Shown: in pieces, positions 24,080 through 33,300 of the stretch
Layout of the letters: every line of letters begins with the position of its first letter
How positions within the stretch are numbered: position 1 is the first letter of the stretch
NCBI RefSeq assembly: GCF_041052385.1
Contig: NZ_CP163439.1
Location: 8,545,001 to 8,609,000, forward strand
Reading direction: 5' to 3'
DNA length: 64,000 bases
DNA from: Streptomyces sp. R28
Lineage (GTDB): Bacteria > Actinomycetota > Actinomycetes > Streptomycetales > Streptomycetaceae
The notes under the pieces: model-generated
What the model saw: only the letters and a program-made list of their open reading frames with translations
Told to the model about the DNA's origin: nothing
Databases searched by the model: none
Program-made: the position numbers and the translations under genes

Positions 24080-25814
24080 CGACCGTCACCCCGCCCAGCA
24101 GGTCCGGCTCGTGCCGGACGGTCAGCTCGGCACCGTCGGGGAGGGTGAGGTCGTCGAAGGGGATGCCGGGCCGCTGGTCCACGCCCTCCAGACAGTGCAC
24201 CAGAGGCCCGCGCTCGATCGCCACACAGCCCCGTACCGCGTCCACGCGGGGGTCGGGGCGGGTCAGCCGGGCGGTCAGGTCGAGGTCGAGGGTGAGGGTG
24301 TCGCCGGGGGACCATCGGCGGCGCAGGCGGAGCCAGCCGGGGCCGGTGGCGGCCGGGGCGGAGCCGTCCGGGGCTGTCGCGGTGAAGCCGGTGCACCAGG
24401 ACGGGACGCGCAGCGACAGCGTCCAGTCGGCGTCCGGGGCTTCCTCGACCGTGACGGCGATCCGTCCGTCCCACGGGTAGCCCCTCGCCACCCGGACGCG
24501 GCCACCGCCGGCCTCGTACCCGCCGGTCGCGTACTGGTGCAGCTGCAGACCGTCGGCATCCCCGCTCGCCACGTAGTGGGGGAGTGAGGCCAGCAGCCGC
24601 ATCACGTTCGGCGGGCAGCAGGCGCAGCGGAACCACGGGGTGCGGCGGGCCGCCTTGTCGGCCTCGTTCGCGCCCTCGTACCCCTCGCGCACCTGGAGCG
24701 GATTCACGTACAGCCAGCTGTCGCCGTCGAGGCCGACGCCGGACAGGAAACCGTTGTAGAGGGTGCGCTCGACCAGGTCGGAGTACTTCGCCTCGCCGGT
24801 CAGCAGGGCCATGCGCCAGGACCACTGGATCGACGCGATCGCCGCGCACGTCTCGGCATAGGCCCGGTCCGGCGGCAGTTCGTACGGTTCCCCGAAGGCC
24901 TCGCCCTCGTGCCGGGCACCGACCCCGCCGGTCAGGTACGTCTTGCGGGCCACCATCACCTCCCACAGCCGCTCGGCCGTGGCCCGCAGCTCCGCGTCGC
25001 CGGTCTCGGCGGCCAGATCCGCGACCCCGGCCAGCAGGTAGAGCTGCCGTACGGCGTGCCCGGCGACGGACGTGGCCTCGCGCACCGGGGTGTGGTCCTG
25101 CCAGTAGGCCCGGCCCAGGTGGGGATTGACGTCGGCGTCGAGCAGGCCGTGCCCGCGCCGGTCGACGAAGTACCCGGCGAGGTCCAGCCAGCGCCGCTCC
25201 CCGGTCTCCCGGTACAGCTCGACCAGCGCGGTCTCGATCTCGGGGTGCCCGCAGACGCCGTCGATCCGCTCGTCCGGACCGAAGACGGAGTCGATGTGTA
25301 CGGCGAACCGCTCGGCCACGTCGAGGAGTTCACGTCGTCCGGTGGCCCGGTGGTGGGCCACGGCCGCCTGGATCAGATGGCCCGCGCAGTACAGCTCGTG
25401 GCCCCAGCCGAGCTCCTGCCAGCGGCGGTCGGGGTGGGCGACCTGGTAGTACGTCTGGAGATAGCCGTCGGCCCCCTGGGCCAAGGCCAGCAGGGCGGTC
25501 AACTCCTCGATGCGCGCGGCGAGTTCGGCGTCGTCGGGCCGGTCGGCGAGCTGCCAGGACGCCGCCTCCAGCCACTTGTGCACGTCCGAGTCCTGGAAGG
25601 GGAAGTCTCCGGCGAACGCCCCGGTGTCCTGGGCGGCGGCCCGGAGGTTGGCCAGGTTTCCGGCCTCCTCCAGCTTCCCTGGGCCCTGCGGGATGCTGAC
25701 CTCGGCGTTGGTTCTGCGGCGGGCGGCCCAGAATCCGTCGGTGATGCGGGCGGCGTCCGCCGGGCGGAGGGCGGTGTGCGCGTCGGCGGTGAGACGGATG
25801 GGTCCGGCGCTCAT
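23961..25814 (-). CDS. GH127 beta-L-arabinofuranosidase
   Basis: A 617 aa cytoplasmic enzyme of the GH127 (DUF1680) family, which removes beta-L-arabinofuranose from plant glycans. The zinc-binding catalytic set of the characterised HypBA1 enzyme is visible: Glu and Cys in YAETCAAI and the Cys pair in CACCPPN. The family C-terminus PYYAWANRRQGPMRVWIP is intact, supporting the stop at 23961 even though it overlaps the esterase frame by 119 bp. The upstream region contains a perfect GAAAGCGCTTTC operator, so it probably belongs to the LacI-controlled regulon. No secretion signal, so it should act on imported oligosaccharides. Confidence 0.9.
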   Translation of the reverse strand: MSAGPIRLTADAHTALRPADAARITDGFWAARRRTNAEVSIPQGPGKLEEAGNLANLRAAAQDTGAFAGDFPFQDSDVHKWLEAASWQLADRPDDAELAARIEELTALLALAQGADGYLQTYYQVAHPDRRWQELGWGHELYCAGHLIQAAVAHHRATGRRELLDVAERFAVHIDSVFGPDERIDGVCGHPEIETALVELYRETGERRWLDLAGYFVDRRGHGLLDADVNPHLGRAYWQDHTPVREATSVAGHAVRQLYLLAGVADLAAETGDAELRATAERLWEVMVARKTYLTGGVGARHEGEAFGEPYELPPDRAYAETCAAIASIQWSWRMALLTGEAKYSDLVERTLYNGFLSGVGLDGDSWLYVNPLQVREGYEGANEADKAARRTPWFRCACCPPNVMRLLASLPHYVASGDADGLQLHQYATGGYEAGGGRVRVARGYPWDGRIAVTVEEAPDADWTLSLRVPSWCTGFTATAPDGSAPAATGPGWLRLRRRWSPGDTLTLDLDLTARLTRPDPRVDAVRGCVAIERGPLVHCLEGVDQRPGIPFDDLTLPDGAELTVRHEPDLLGGVTVVSADGRRREGAAAVPLTAVPYYAWANRRQGPMRVWIPQA

Positions 25815-25866
25815 GCTGGCGGCTCCCCGAGGATCGAACCGGTGGTGATCATCGCGAGCCTAGGCA

Positions 25867-25878
25867 GAAAGCGCTTTC
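25867..25878. promoter_or_regulatory. perfect AAGCGCTT-class operator
   Basis: GAAAGCGCTTTC is a perfect 12-bp palindrome, 53 bp upstream of the GH127 start. It is the best version of a site that recurs at 4425, 12104 and 39648, and fits a LacI-family consensus. Confidence 0.7.
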
Positions 25879-25982
25879 GCGACAAGGGTGCTGTCTCGCT
25901 GGCCTACTGCCTTGTTTGGCCTACTGCCCTGCCGTCCTGCTGCAGTGCTGCCCTGCTGGACGCGGCCAGGAAGTGCGCCCCG

Positions 25983-27038
25983 CTAGACGACGAGCGGCGC
26001 GACCGAATCCCGTACCACCACATGCGTGCCCAGCAGCAGATGCTCGTTGGGGTTCTCCGGAGTCCGGCCGAGCGCGGTGCGTACGGCGAGGCGGCCCAGC
26101 TCCTCGTAGGGGACGTGGACCGTCGTCAGGGCCGGGTGCAGGTCACGGGCGAAGGGGATGTCGTCGTAGCCGGCCAGTGAGACGTCGCCGGGTACGTCCA
26201 GGCCGGCCTCGTGCAGGGCGGTGAGCGCGCCGGCGGCGACCATGTCGGTGGCGGCGACCACGGCCGTGAACTCCAGCCCCTGCCCCAGGGCCTCGCGCAT
26301 CAGCCGGTGCCCTGCGTCACGGGTGAAGTCGCCGTGCAGGAGCAGCGCCGGGTCGGGGTCCAGGCCGCGGGCGCGGTGGGCGGCGAGATAGCCGCGCTCC
26401 CGGCCCTGCGCGGTGGTGTGGTCGGACGCGCCGCCGAGGAACAGAACCCGCTGATGGCCCTGGGCGAGGACATGGGCGACGAGGGCGTAGGCGCCGCCTT
26501 CGTTGTCGTACTCGATGACGGTCACGGGCGCCCCGGGGCCGAGCGGCGGCCGACCGCACAGCACCAGCCGGGAGCCCGCCGACGCCAGCGAGTCGGCCAT
26601 ACGGCGGGTGCGTACGCGGTACTCGGGCGTGTCGGCGGAGCCGCCGACCAGGATCACGGCGGCGGCGCGCTGGGCGCGCATCATCTCGACGAACTCCACC
26701 TCGTGCTGGACGTCGCCCTCCGTCGTGCACACCAGGCACAGATGCCCGAGCCGTCTGGCCTCCCGCTCCACCCCGTACGCCATGTGCGCGAACGACGGCC
26801 CGGTGATGTCCTCCAGCACGAACGCCAGCGTGGGCGTGGCGACCCCCGCGACCGCCTTGGCGCGCGCGTCGGCGACGTAGTCCAGGTCACGGACCGCCCG
26901 CATCACGCGCGTCCGCGTCGCCGAGCTCACCGGATACACCCCGCCCAGCACCCGCGACACGGTCGACGCGGACACTCCCGCGCGGGCCGCCACGTCCCGG
27001 ATGGTGCTGCGCCCCGCGTCCTCGCTCTTCCTGGTCAT
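25983..27038 (-). CDS. LacI-family regulator upstream of GH127
   Basis: A 351 aa LacI-family repressor. The helix-turn-helix is TIRDVAARAGVSASTVSRVLGG and the C-terminal half has VSLAGYDDIPFARDLHPALT, ending LGTHVVVRDSV. It is a close paralogue of the regulator at 9800-10888. The ATG at 27038 is chosen because the helix-turn-helix must lie near the N-terminus; the open frame extends 59 codons further upstream without family features. It is transcribed in the same direction as GH127, whose start is 168 bp downstream and preceded by an AAGCGCTT operator. Its own promoter has an AACCGGTT box. Confidence 0.92.
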   Translation of the reverse strand: MTRKSEDAGRSTIRDVAARAGVSASTVSRVLGGVYPVSSATRTRVMRAVRDLDYVADARAKAVAGVATPTLAFVLEDITGPSFAHMAYGVEREARRLGHLCLVCTTEGDVQHEVEFVEMMRAQRAAAVILVGGSADTPEYRVRTRRMADSLASAGSRLVLCGRPPLGPGAPVTVIEYDNEGGAYALVAHVLAQGHQRVLFLGGASDHTTAQGRERGYLAAHRARGLDPDPALLLHGDFTRDAGHRLMREALGQGLEFTAVVAATDMVAAGALTALHEAGLDVPGDVSLAGYDDIPFARDLHPALTTVHVPYEELGRLAVRTALGRTPENPNEHLLLGTHVVVRDSVAPLVV

Positions 27039-27101
27039 CCCTGCCTCGCCCCTCTCCCGGGCACCCTCGCCCACCCCCTGGGGAACTTGCGGCAACACGA
27101 T

Positions 27102-27115
27102 GGCAACCGGTTCCC
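27102..27115. promoter_or_regulatory. AACCGGTT operator upstream of LacI gene
   Basis: GGCAACCGGTTCCC with core AACCGGTT (27105-27112) lies 64 bp upstream of the regulator ATG. Same class as boxes at 10923, 12380 and 12569; probably an autoregulatory site. Confidence 0.6.
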
Positions 27116-27228
27116 ATGCGGAGGCTAGCAGCGGGGCGAGGGCGGGGACGAGTCCTGTGCGGGGCATCGGGTGCCTGGGCGTCGGGGTGCCGGGGCGTGC
27201 GTGACAGCCGGCCACGTCGCCGCGATGG

Positions 27229-28152
27229 CTACCTCGCCGCGGCCAGCGTGCGCGCGATGGAGTCGATCGCCTCCGGGCCCACCCGGCAGCACCCGCCGAT
27301 CAGCCGCGCCCCGGACTCCCGCCACCCCCGCACCTGCTCCGGCGCGAAGGTGGAGCGGCCGACCCAGGTGCGGGACTCGGCGTTCCAGGCCTCGCCGCTG
27401 TTGGGGTAGACGACGACAGGCTTGCCCGTGACGCGGGCGGCGGTCTCGACGGCGCCCGCGACATCCTCCGGCACGCAGCAGTTCACGCCGACCGCGATCA
27501 CCTCGTCGGCGTCGGCGGCCGGCGCGAACGCCTCCTCCAGCGGCTGGCCGGCGCGGGTGCGGTCACCGGCGACGGAGTACGACAGCCAGGCCGGGACGCC
27601 CAGCCCGCGCACCGCCCGCAGCAGCGCCTCGGCCTCGTCGGCGTCCGGGACGGTCTCCAGCGCCAGCACGTCGGGCCGGGCACCGGCCAGCACCTCCAGC
27701 CGGGGCCGGTGGAAGCGCTCCAGCTCGTCCACGCTCAGCCCGTACCGCCCCCGGTACTCGGAGCCGTCCGCCAGCATCGCACCGTAGGGCCCCACGGACG
27801 CGGCCACCCAGAGCGGACGCGTGACCCCCCCGGCTGCCGCCTTCCGGGCCGCCTCGCGCGCCAACTCCACGCTCAGCGCGAGGAGTTCGGCCGCCCGCTC
27901 CGGTCCGATCCCGCGCTTCGCGAAGCCCTCGAACGTGGCCTGGTAGCTGGACGTGATCGCCACGTCCGCCCCCGCCTCGAAATAGGCGAGATGCGCCTCG
28001 GTGATCGCCTCGGGCCGCTCCGCGAGCAGCCGCGCCGACCACAGCTCGTCGCTCAGATCGTGCCCGGCGGACTCGAGCTGGTTGGACATGCCGCCGTCGA
28101 GCACGACGGTCCCGGCGGCGAGGGCTTCGGCGAGGGTGATGGTGCTGGTCAT
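27229..28152 (-). CDS. mmuM: homocysteine S-methyltransferase
   Basis: A 307 aa cytoplasmic enzyme that transfers a methyl group to homocysteine, usually from S-methylmethionine, to form methionine. The TIM-barrel start VVLDGGMSNQLES and the zinc-binding cysteines in VGVNCCVPED (about residue 220) and LIGGCCRVGP near the C-terminus are all present. ATG at 28152 begins the protein without a signal. It is not connected to the sugar genes. A short inverted repeat GTGTCC...GGACAC (28180-28199) lies just upstream and could be its operator. Family confidence is high. Confidence 0.9.
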   Translation of the reverse strand: MTSTITLAEALAAGTVVLDGGMSNQLESAGHDLSDELWSARLLAERPEAITEAHLAYFEAGADVAITSSYQATFEGFAKRGIGPERAAELLALSVELAREAARKAAAGGVTRPLWVAASVGPYGAMLADGSEYRGRYGLSVDELERFHRPRLEVLAGARPDVLALETVPDADEAEALLRAVRGLGVPAWLSYSVAGDRTRAGQPLEEAFAPAADADEVIAVGVNCCVPEDVAGAVETAARVTGKPVVVYPNSGEAWNAESRTWVGRSTFAPEQVRGWRESGARLIGGCCRVGPEAIDSIARTLAAAR

Positions 28153-28328
28153 GGTGACGACGGTAGTCGAGGCGGGCGAGTGTCCGGCATGTGGGACACA
28201 GGCGGGGAATCCAGCCTTGGCGCATGCCTGAGACCGCTCCGCGCCGGGGACCGGCCGTACTGAAGGTGCTCACCCGAAACAAGGAAGCCGCCGGTCACTG
28301 GGCGGCCTCGGACGACCCCCGGCACTGG

Positions 28329-30491
28329 CTAGCCCTGGGCCGCGTGCCGCCCGCCCCGGCGTCGTCCGCCGCTCCGCCCGAACCGCGTCGCCGGTATCGC
28401 GAGCCCGACGAGCAGCCCCGCGGCCAGGAGGTACGGCCACCAGCCGAGGCCGTTGCTCGCGGCGCTCGCCGTGCGGGTGCCGGGGGAGGCGACCGTGTCG
28501 ACTCCGGTGCGGGGGCTGTCGGCGCTGGGGGAGGGGGTGGTGGTGACGGCGGTGAGGACCACGTCGTTGCCGTCGCCGCCCCGGTAGCTGATCCGGTAGG
28601 TGGTGTCGTCGAGCTGGAGCTTCTTGCCCTCTTCGAGGTCGGTGAAGGCGCCGGTCGTCTTCGCGCGGCCTCCGTGGTCGAGGACGGTGATCTTCCCGCG
28701 TGCCCGGTCCCGTGCGGGCTTCGTCGAGGTGGCGGCGGCCGCGAGGTCCAGGTCACCGGCCAGGCGGACCGCGCCGGTCACCTTCAACGGGCCGTCGCGC
28801 AGGACGAGTTCGCCCTTCGCCGACTGGGTGTAGTCGCCGGAGACGGTCAGGCCGCTCGCGACCACGCCGTCGTTCGTCACCGCCGCCTTCACGGTGCCCT
28901 TGCCGGTCAGTGTCTTCGCGTCGCCCACGCGCAGTCCCGAAGTCGCCGCGTCCAGACGCGACTTGGCCGAGGTCAGCCGGATCGCCTTGCTGTGGGCGAG
29001 CGTCGCGCCGCCGCGCAGGGCGAGGGTGCCCTTCTTGACCGTCGTCGTGCCGGTGTAGGCCACCGCGCTCCCCGTCAGGGTCGTCGTCGCCGATCCCGAC
29101 TGGGTGAGCGACCCGCTGCCGCTGATCCGGGACAGGGACAGGGCCTTGCTCGTGTTGTTGAGCACGAGCGCGCCGTTGTTGACGACCTTGTAGAGCCCAC
29201 CCCGCGTGTAGAGCCCACCGTCCCCGCCGGACCTGCCGCTGCCCAGCCGCAGCACGGCGCCCTTCTCGACGGTGGTCGAGCCGTCGTAGTACTGCACGGC
29301 GGCGAAGGTGACGTCGTTGCCCTTCGTCCCCTTGATGACGATGTCCCCGGCCCCGGGCGCGGCCAGCGTGTCGTGGAACCTGCCGCCGCCGATGGGGGCG
29401 CCCAGCGTCACCGGGCCGTTGTAGTCGAAGGTGAGGAGCGAACGGGAGCGCGCCGCCAGGAGGTTGATGTAGACGGTCTCGGCGGTCCCGGGCATGAAGA
29501 TCTTGCTGGTCGTCCCGTTGCCCCACTGGACGTTCGCGCCCTTGATGTTGGTGCCGCGCTTGTTGACGTTCTTACGCGCCGGCGACCAGTTCAGGGCCGG
29601 ATCGCTGAGCGAGGGGTTGGTGTCCCCGCCCTGGTCGGACCAGCTGTACTGGCCGGTCAGGACGACCTTGCTGCCCGGCCGGGACTGGAAGTTGATGTCG
29701 CTGCCGTACTCGCGCTGGTAGAAGTCCATGCCCATGGTGACGGTCTGTCCCAGCGGGGTGTCCACGGTGTACGTGCCCTGATTGAGGACCTTGCGCACGT
29801 TCGGCAGCGACGTCGCGAACTCCGGCCGTCCGGCGTTCATCTGAGTGCCGTTGTCGATCACCCCGGAGAAGGAGTGAACGCCCGACAGGTCCCAGGTGCC
29901 CCACAGGAAGCGCGGCTGGGTGATCAGCCCGGAGCCGCTGATCGTGCCCAGGTTGTAGGCGCTCGTCAATGACAGCCGCAGGGTGCCGTCGACCCGGATG
30001 TTGTCCTGGTTGAGCCGGAACGCCGGGGTGTTGTACGGGAAGTGGCCGACCAGCCCGGTCGTACCGCCGTTGCCGTACTGCAGGGTCGCGCCGCGTGCGA
30101 CGGTGACCGCGGGCGGGTCGGGGGTGGCCGTCGTGACATACGGGTGATTGCCGCCGAGGACGCTCACCTTCTGCCGCTGCCGGGACTTCGGCAGCGTGAA
30201 GTCGCTGTCCTTGGTCAGGATCAGCGTCCCGCTGCCGCGCACGGTGAGCGTGCCCTCGCCGCGGAAGACACCGTCGTACGTCGTCGTCCCGGACGGCACG
30301 GTGACGACCGTGTCGCCGCTGAGCGTCACGTCCCGGCCCCCGAGGACGTCGGCGGTGACGTCTCGGGGGCCGGCGGCCACCGCGGCCGCGAGTGAGAACG
30401 AGCCGGGAAGAGGAGGAGCGGTGACGGTGAGGGCGGTGACCACGGCGAGGGTGCCGAGGGCCGCTGCTGTCATGGGGATATGGCTGCGCAC
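28329..30491 (-). CDS. secreted/surface repeat protein with autotransporter-associated beta-strand repeats
   Basis: About 720 aa. A hydrophobic leader (TAAALGTLAVVTALTV) is followed by a long beta-helical region rich in Gly/Thr/Ser. It carries repeats of the autotransporter-associated type, for example YTGTTTVKKGTLALRGGA near the end and YDGSTTVEKGAVLRLGSG before it. The C-terminus has a transmembrane span (WPYLLAAGLLVGLAI) and an Arg-rich tail, so it is probably anchored in the membrane facing out. No LPXTG/LAXTG sorting motif is seen. The start is uncertain: the frame extends to 30590, overlapping the STAND gene by 23 bp, and no clear ribosome site marks any candidate. Role may be adhesion; unproven. 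Confidence 0.72.
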   Translation of the reverse strand: MRSHIPMTAAALGTLAVVTALTVTAPPLPGSFSLAAAVAAGPRDVTADVLGGRDVTLSGDTVVTVPSGTTTYDGVFRGEGTLTVRGSGTLILTKDSDFTLPKSRQRQKVSVLGGNHPYVTTATPDPPAVTVARGATLQYGNGGTTGLVGHFPYNTPAFRLNQDNIRVDGTLRLSLTSAYNLGTISGSGLITQPRFLWGTWDLSGVHSFSGVIDNGTQMNAGRPEFATSLPNVRKVLNQGTYTVDTPLGQTVTMGMDFYQREYGSDINFQSRPGSKVVLTGQYSWSDQGGDTNPSLSDPALNWSPARKNVNKRGTNIKGANVQWGNGTTSKIFMPGTAETVYINLLAARSRSLLTFDYNGPVTLGAPIGGGRFHDTLAAPGAGDIVIKGTKGNDVTFAAVQYYDGSTTVEKGAVLRLGSGRSGGDGGLYTRGGLYKVVNNGALVLNNTSKALSLSRISGSGSLTQSGSATTTLTGSAVAYTGTTTVKKGTLALRGGATLAHSKAIRLTSAKSRLDAATSGLRVGDAKTLTGKGTVKAAVTNDGVVASGLTVSGDYTQSAKGELVLRDGPLKVTGAVRLAGDLDLAAAATSTKPARDRARGKITVLDHGGRAKTTGAFTDLEEGKKLQLDDTTYRISYRGGDGNDVVLTAVTTTPSPSADSPRTGVDTVASPGTRTASAASNGLGWWPYLLAAGLLVGLAIPATRFGRSGGRRRGGRHAAQG

Positions 30492-30567
30492 ATCATGGGA
30501 GACGGGGCGGGGGAGGGCCGATAACAGAAATCGGGGCCCGGAATCTCTGGCCCCGGGCGCTGCGCGA

Positions 30568-33240
30568 CTACCTGGTGCTGTGCCAGTCACGGCGTGCGGT
30601 GACCAGCGAGTGCCAGCGGGCGCGCGTGCTCGGCTCTCCGTCGAGCCAGAGGGTCATGCCGGATCGGCCGGAGGGGAGCGGAAGGTCGGCCATGAAGGAC
30701 ACGATCTCGATGTAGTACGCGTAGTCGCCACCGAGAGTGAGCCGCTGGAGCCGGGCGAGGACGGCGTCCACCTGGCCGCGGTCGCCGCAGACGGCGTGAT
30801 GGAAGCCGAGGGCTAGCTCGAGGGAGGTCCGGGCGGCGTTGATGCCGGCGGTGTCGACCTGTGTGCGCAGCAGCCGGGCATAGTCCTCGATGTCCGTGCG
30901 ACGCGATCCGGCGGCGCGGACGAGAACGGCGATCTGGGCGGCGAGGGTGGTGGCGCGTTCGTCGTGTCCGGTCAGCAGCCTTCGAGCGAGGTCGAGTTCG
31001 TCGTCGGCGACGCCAGGATCGGTGAACGCCATCGCCAGGGCCCGGTGAGCTTGGGCGATGGCGCGTTCCCCGGCGAAACCGAACTCCTCGGCCTCGGTGC
31101 GGTGGGCTTCGTACGCGGCGGCCGCGCGTGGCATGTCCCCCTGCGCCCACAGGACGTCGCCCCGGATGCGGTGATGGCGGCCCGGCCAGCCGAGTGCGTG
31201 CGCGGCAGCCAGGGCGGTGAGGAAGTGACCGGCGGTACGGGCGATATGGGCAAGTTGTCGCCGGGCGGCGAAGGCGAGGCGGCCATCGCCCGCGGCGATC
31301 GGCTGCAGGATCTGGCGGGAGGCGGCGGTGCGGCCGAGGTCCCGCTCGGCCTTGGCCCGGTAGTAGAGGGCCATTTCCGCGAGCTCGGCGGGCAGCAGGC
31401 CGGTGTCCGCGACTGCGGAGAGCCGGGTGACGGTGTGCTCGCGGTGTTCGTACCGGCGGCGAGCCAGCGCGCCGAGCAACTCCACCAGGGCGTCCGCCGG
31501 TGTCCGGAGCGGGGGCGCGGTCGGCTCCGGCACGGTTGGCGGGGCGAGTGGTTCCCAGACGGAGTCGCTGACGTAGCTCCAGGCGGCATCCACGAGCCAC
31601 CTGGGTTCGAGGTGGAAGTCGCCGGCGAGGCGCAGTCCTTGGCGCAGGCAGCCGACCAGCAGCAGCCGGTCCCCGGCGGGGGCGGTCCGCCAGCGCTCGC
31701 CGAGCGCCTCGAAGGCACGCCCGGCCGCTTGTTCCCAGTCACGGGGTGACCAGCGGTCGTCAGTCTGGTCGTCGGCACTGCGGATGGCGGAGCGGATCAC
31801 CCCGTGCAGGTGGTAGGGCCACAGCGGGGTGCCGTGTCCGTGCTCGAGGACGAACGGCCGCTCGATCAGGCGCAGGGCGGCCGCCTCGTGGGCCATGCCG
31901 GCGGCCTCGGTCGCCAGGGTGATGTCAAAGCTGTCGAGCAGTGCCACGGAGCGCAGCACGTGTCGTTCGTCGGGGGTGAGGTCCCGGACGGTACGGGCGA
32001 TCAGGGCGGGGAAGGCGACGTCGAAGTCCGCCGGACGCGGTGCACGGACGCGTCGTATCTCCAGGAAGCGCAGGACGGCGAGGTCGAGGAAGAGGGGGAA
32101 GCCGTGGGAGCGGGTGGTGATCACCTGGCGGGTGGCTGAGTCGATGAGCGGCCGGCCGTCGCGGGACAGGCGGCGGGTGAGGTAGTCGTGGCAGTCCTCG
32201 GGGGTGAAGTCCCCGATCAGCACTTGCCCTGCGCCCGGCAGCGCGCGGGACGACGGGGCGTCGGGGGAGACGAGGGTCGGCCAGGCGTGCGGGCCGGTGA
32301 AGTCGAGCTGTCCCTGAAGCGCTTCGTCGGCCCACTGTAGACGGCTGCGGCCGGTGATGACGAAGAACGCGTTCGGCATGAGCCACACCAGGCGCTGCAG
32401 CAGTCGTTCGAAGTCGCGGTGGACGCGATCGCCGATGTCTTCGAAGGTGTCCAGCAGGATCACCGGCACGATGCGGGCGGCGGCGGGAAGCCGGGCGAGT
32501 TCCCAGGCCAGCAGGTGGGGGTAGTACGAGAGCGTGTCCAGGTCGGGTTCGGCGTCCAGCAGGTCGGCCAGGCGGGCGCATCCGGCGAGCGCGCGTACGG
32601 TCTGCCGACGTTCGCGCAGGGCACGGACGAGTGCCCCGGTCACCTCGCCGGCGACCGAGCCGACCGTGCCGGGCAGCAGAAGCGCGGCGGCGACATCCGT
32701 CAGAGCGGACTGCAGCTGTTTCGGCAGGGTCTGACCGACCTGGGCGGCGAGCCCGCCGCGGCGCAGGTACTCCTCCAGTGGCTCGCCGGGGTGCGCCTGT
32801 TCCCAGTAACGGCGCAGCGCCAGGTCGAAGGCGGGAAGCGGGCGGCCGAGCCGGGCGAGCGCGAGCCGAATCGCCAGCACGACCCGCTCGAAGTCCGTGC
32901 CGGCCGAGCGTGCGAGGTCGATGCGCACGGGAAGAAGCCGCTCGGGGAAGTCGGGCTCGTCCCACTGTGCGGGCCGGTCCTCACCTCTGGCGAGCGATGA
33001 TTCGATCTTGCGGGACAACGTCGTCTTGCCGATCCCACCCGCACCGTGGAAGACGAGCATGTTGGTACGGGGCGCCTCCAGGTCCTCGACGTCGAAGCCC
33101 GGGACCGTGACGTTGTGCAGATGAGCCATGAGCGCGGCTGTCAGCGCCGACCACTGCGCCTGACGGTCCGTGAACGCCTCGTCGGCGTCCAAGCCTCGAT
33201 CGTTCGAGCTGAACAGCGCCCGTAAATCCCGACCGGCCAC
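30568..33240 (-). CDS. STAND-type ATPase with TPR-like C-terminal half
   Basis: An 890 aa protein with an N-terminal P-loop ATPase: Walker A FHGAGGIGKTTLSRK (about residues 64-78) and Walker B PVILLDTFED (about 275-284), then the FFVITGRSRLQW sensor region. The second half (about 500-890) is helical, with TPR-like pairs such as RGDVLWAQGDMPRAAAAYEAHR. STAND NTPases act as signal-triggered switches, including in antiphage defence, but no effector domain is evident at either end. GTG at 33240 follows a GGGGGGA 5 nt upstream. It lies 60 bp after the double zeta-toxin gene on the same strand, suggesting co-expression. Confidence 0.75.
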   Translation of the reverse strand: MAGRDLRALFSSNDRGLDADEAFTDRQAQWSALTAALMAHLHNVTVPGFDVEDLEAPRTNMLVFHGAGGIGKTTLSRKIESSLARGEDRPAQWDEPDFPERLLPVRIDLARSAGTDFERVVLAIRLALARLGRPLPAFDLALRRYWEQAHPGEPLEEYLRRGGLAAQVGQTLPKQLQSALTDVAAALLLPGTVGSVAGEVTGALVRALRERRQTVRALAGCARLADLLDAEPDLDTLSYYPHLLAWELARLPAAARIVPVILLDTFEDIGDRVHRDFERLLQRLVWLMPNAFFVITGRSRLQWADEALQGQLDFTGPHAWPTLVSPDAPSSRALPGAGQVLIGDFTPEDCHDYLTRRLSRDGRPLIDSATRQVITTRSHGFPLFLDLAVLRFLEIRRVRAPRPADFDVAFPALIARTVRDLTPDERHVLRSVALLDSFDITLATEAAGMAHEAAALRLIERPFVLEHGHGTPLWPYHLHGVIRSAIRSADDQTDDRWSPRDWEQAAGRAFEALGERWRTAPAGDRLLLVGCLRQGLRLAGDFHLEPRWLVDAAWSYVSDSVWEPLAPPTVPEPTAPPLRTPADALVELLGALARRRYEHREHTVTRLSAVADTGLLPAELAEMALYYRAKAERDLGRTAASRQILQPIAAGDGRLAFAARRQLAHIARTAGHFLTALAAAHALGWPGRHHRIRGDVLWAQGDMPRAAAAYEAHRTEAEEFGFAGERAIAQAHRALAMAFTDPGVADDELDLARRLLTGHDERATTLAAQIAVLVRAAGSRRTDIEDYARLLRTQVDTAGINAARTSLELALGFHHAVCGDRGQVDAVLARLQRLTLGGDYAYYIEIVSFMADLPLPSGRSGMTLWLDGEPSTRARWHSLVTARRDWHSTR

Positions 33241-33300
33241 GGCATCCCCCCATGAGATCCCCGCAGTATATCGATGGGCCGGCCGATGGAGAGGAGCGCT

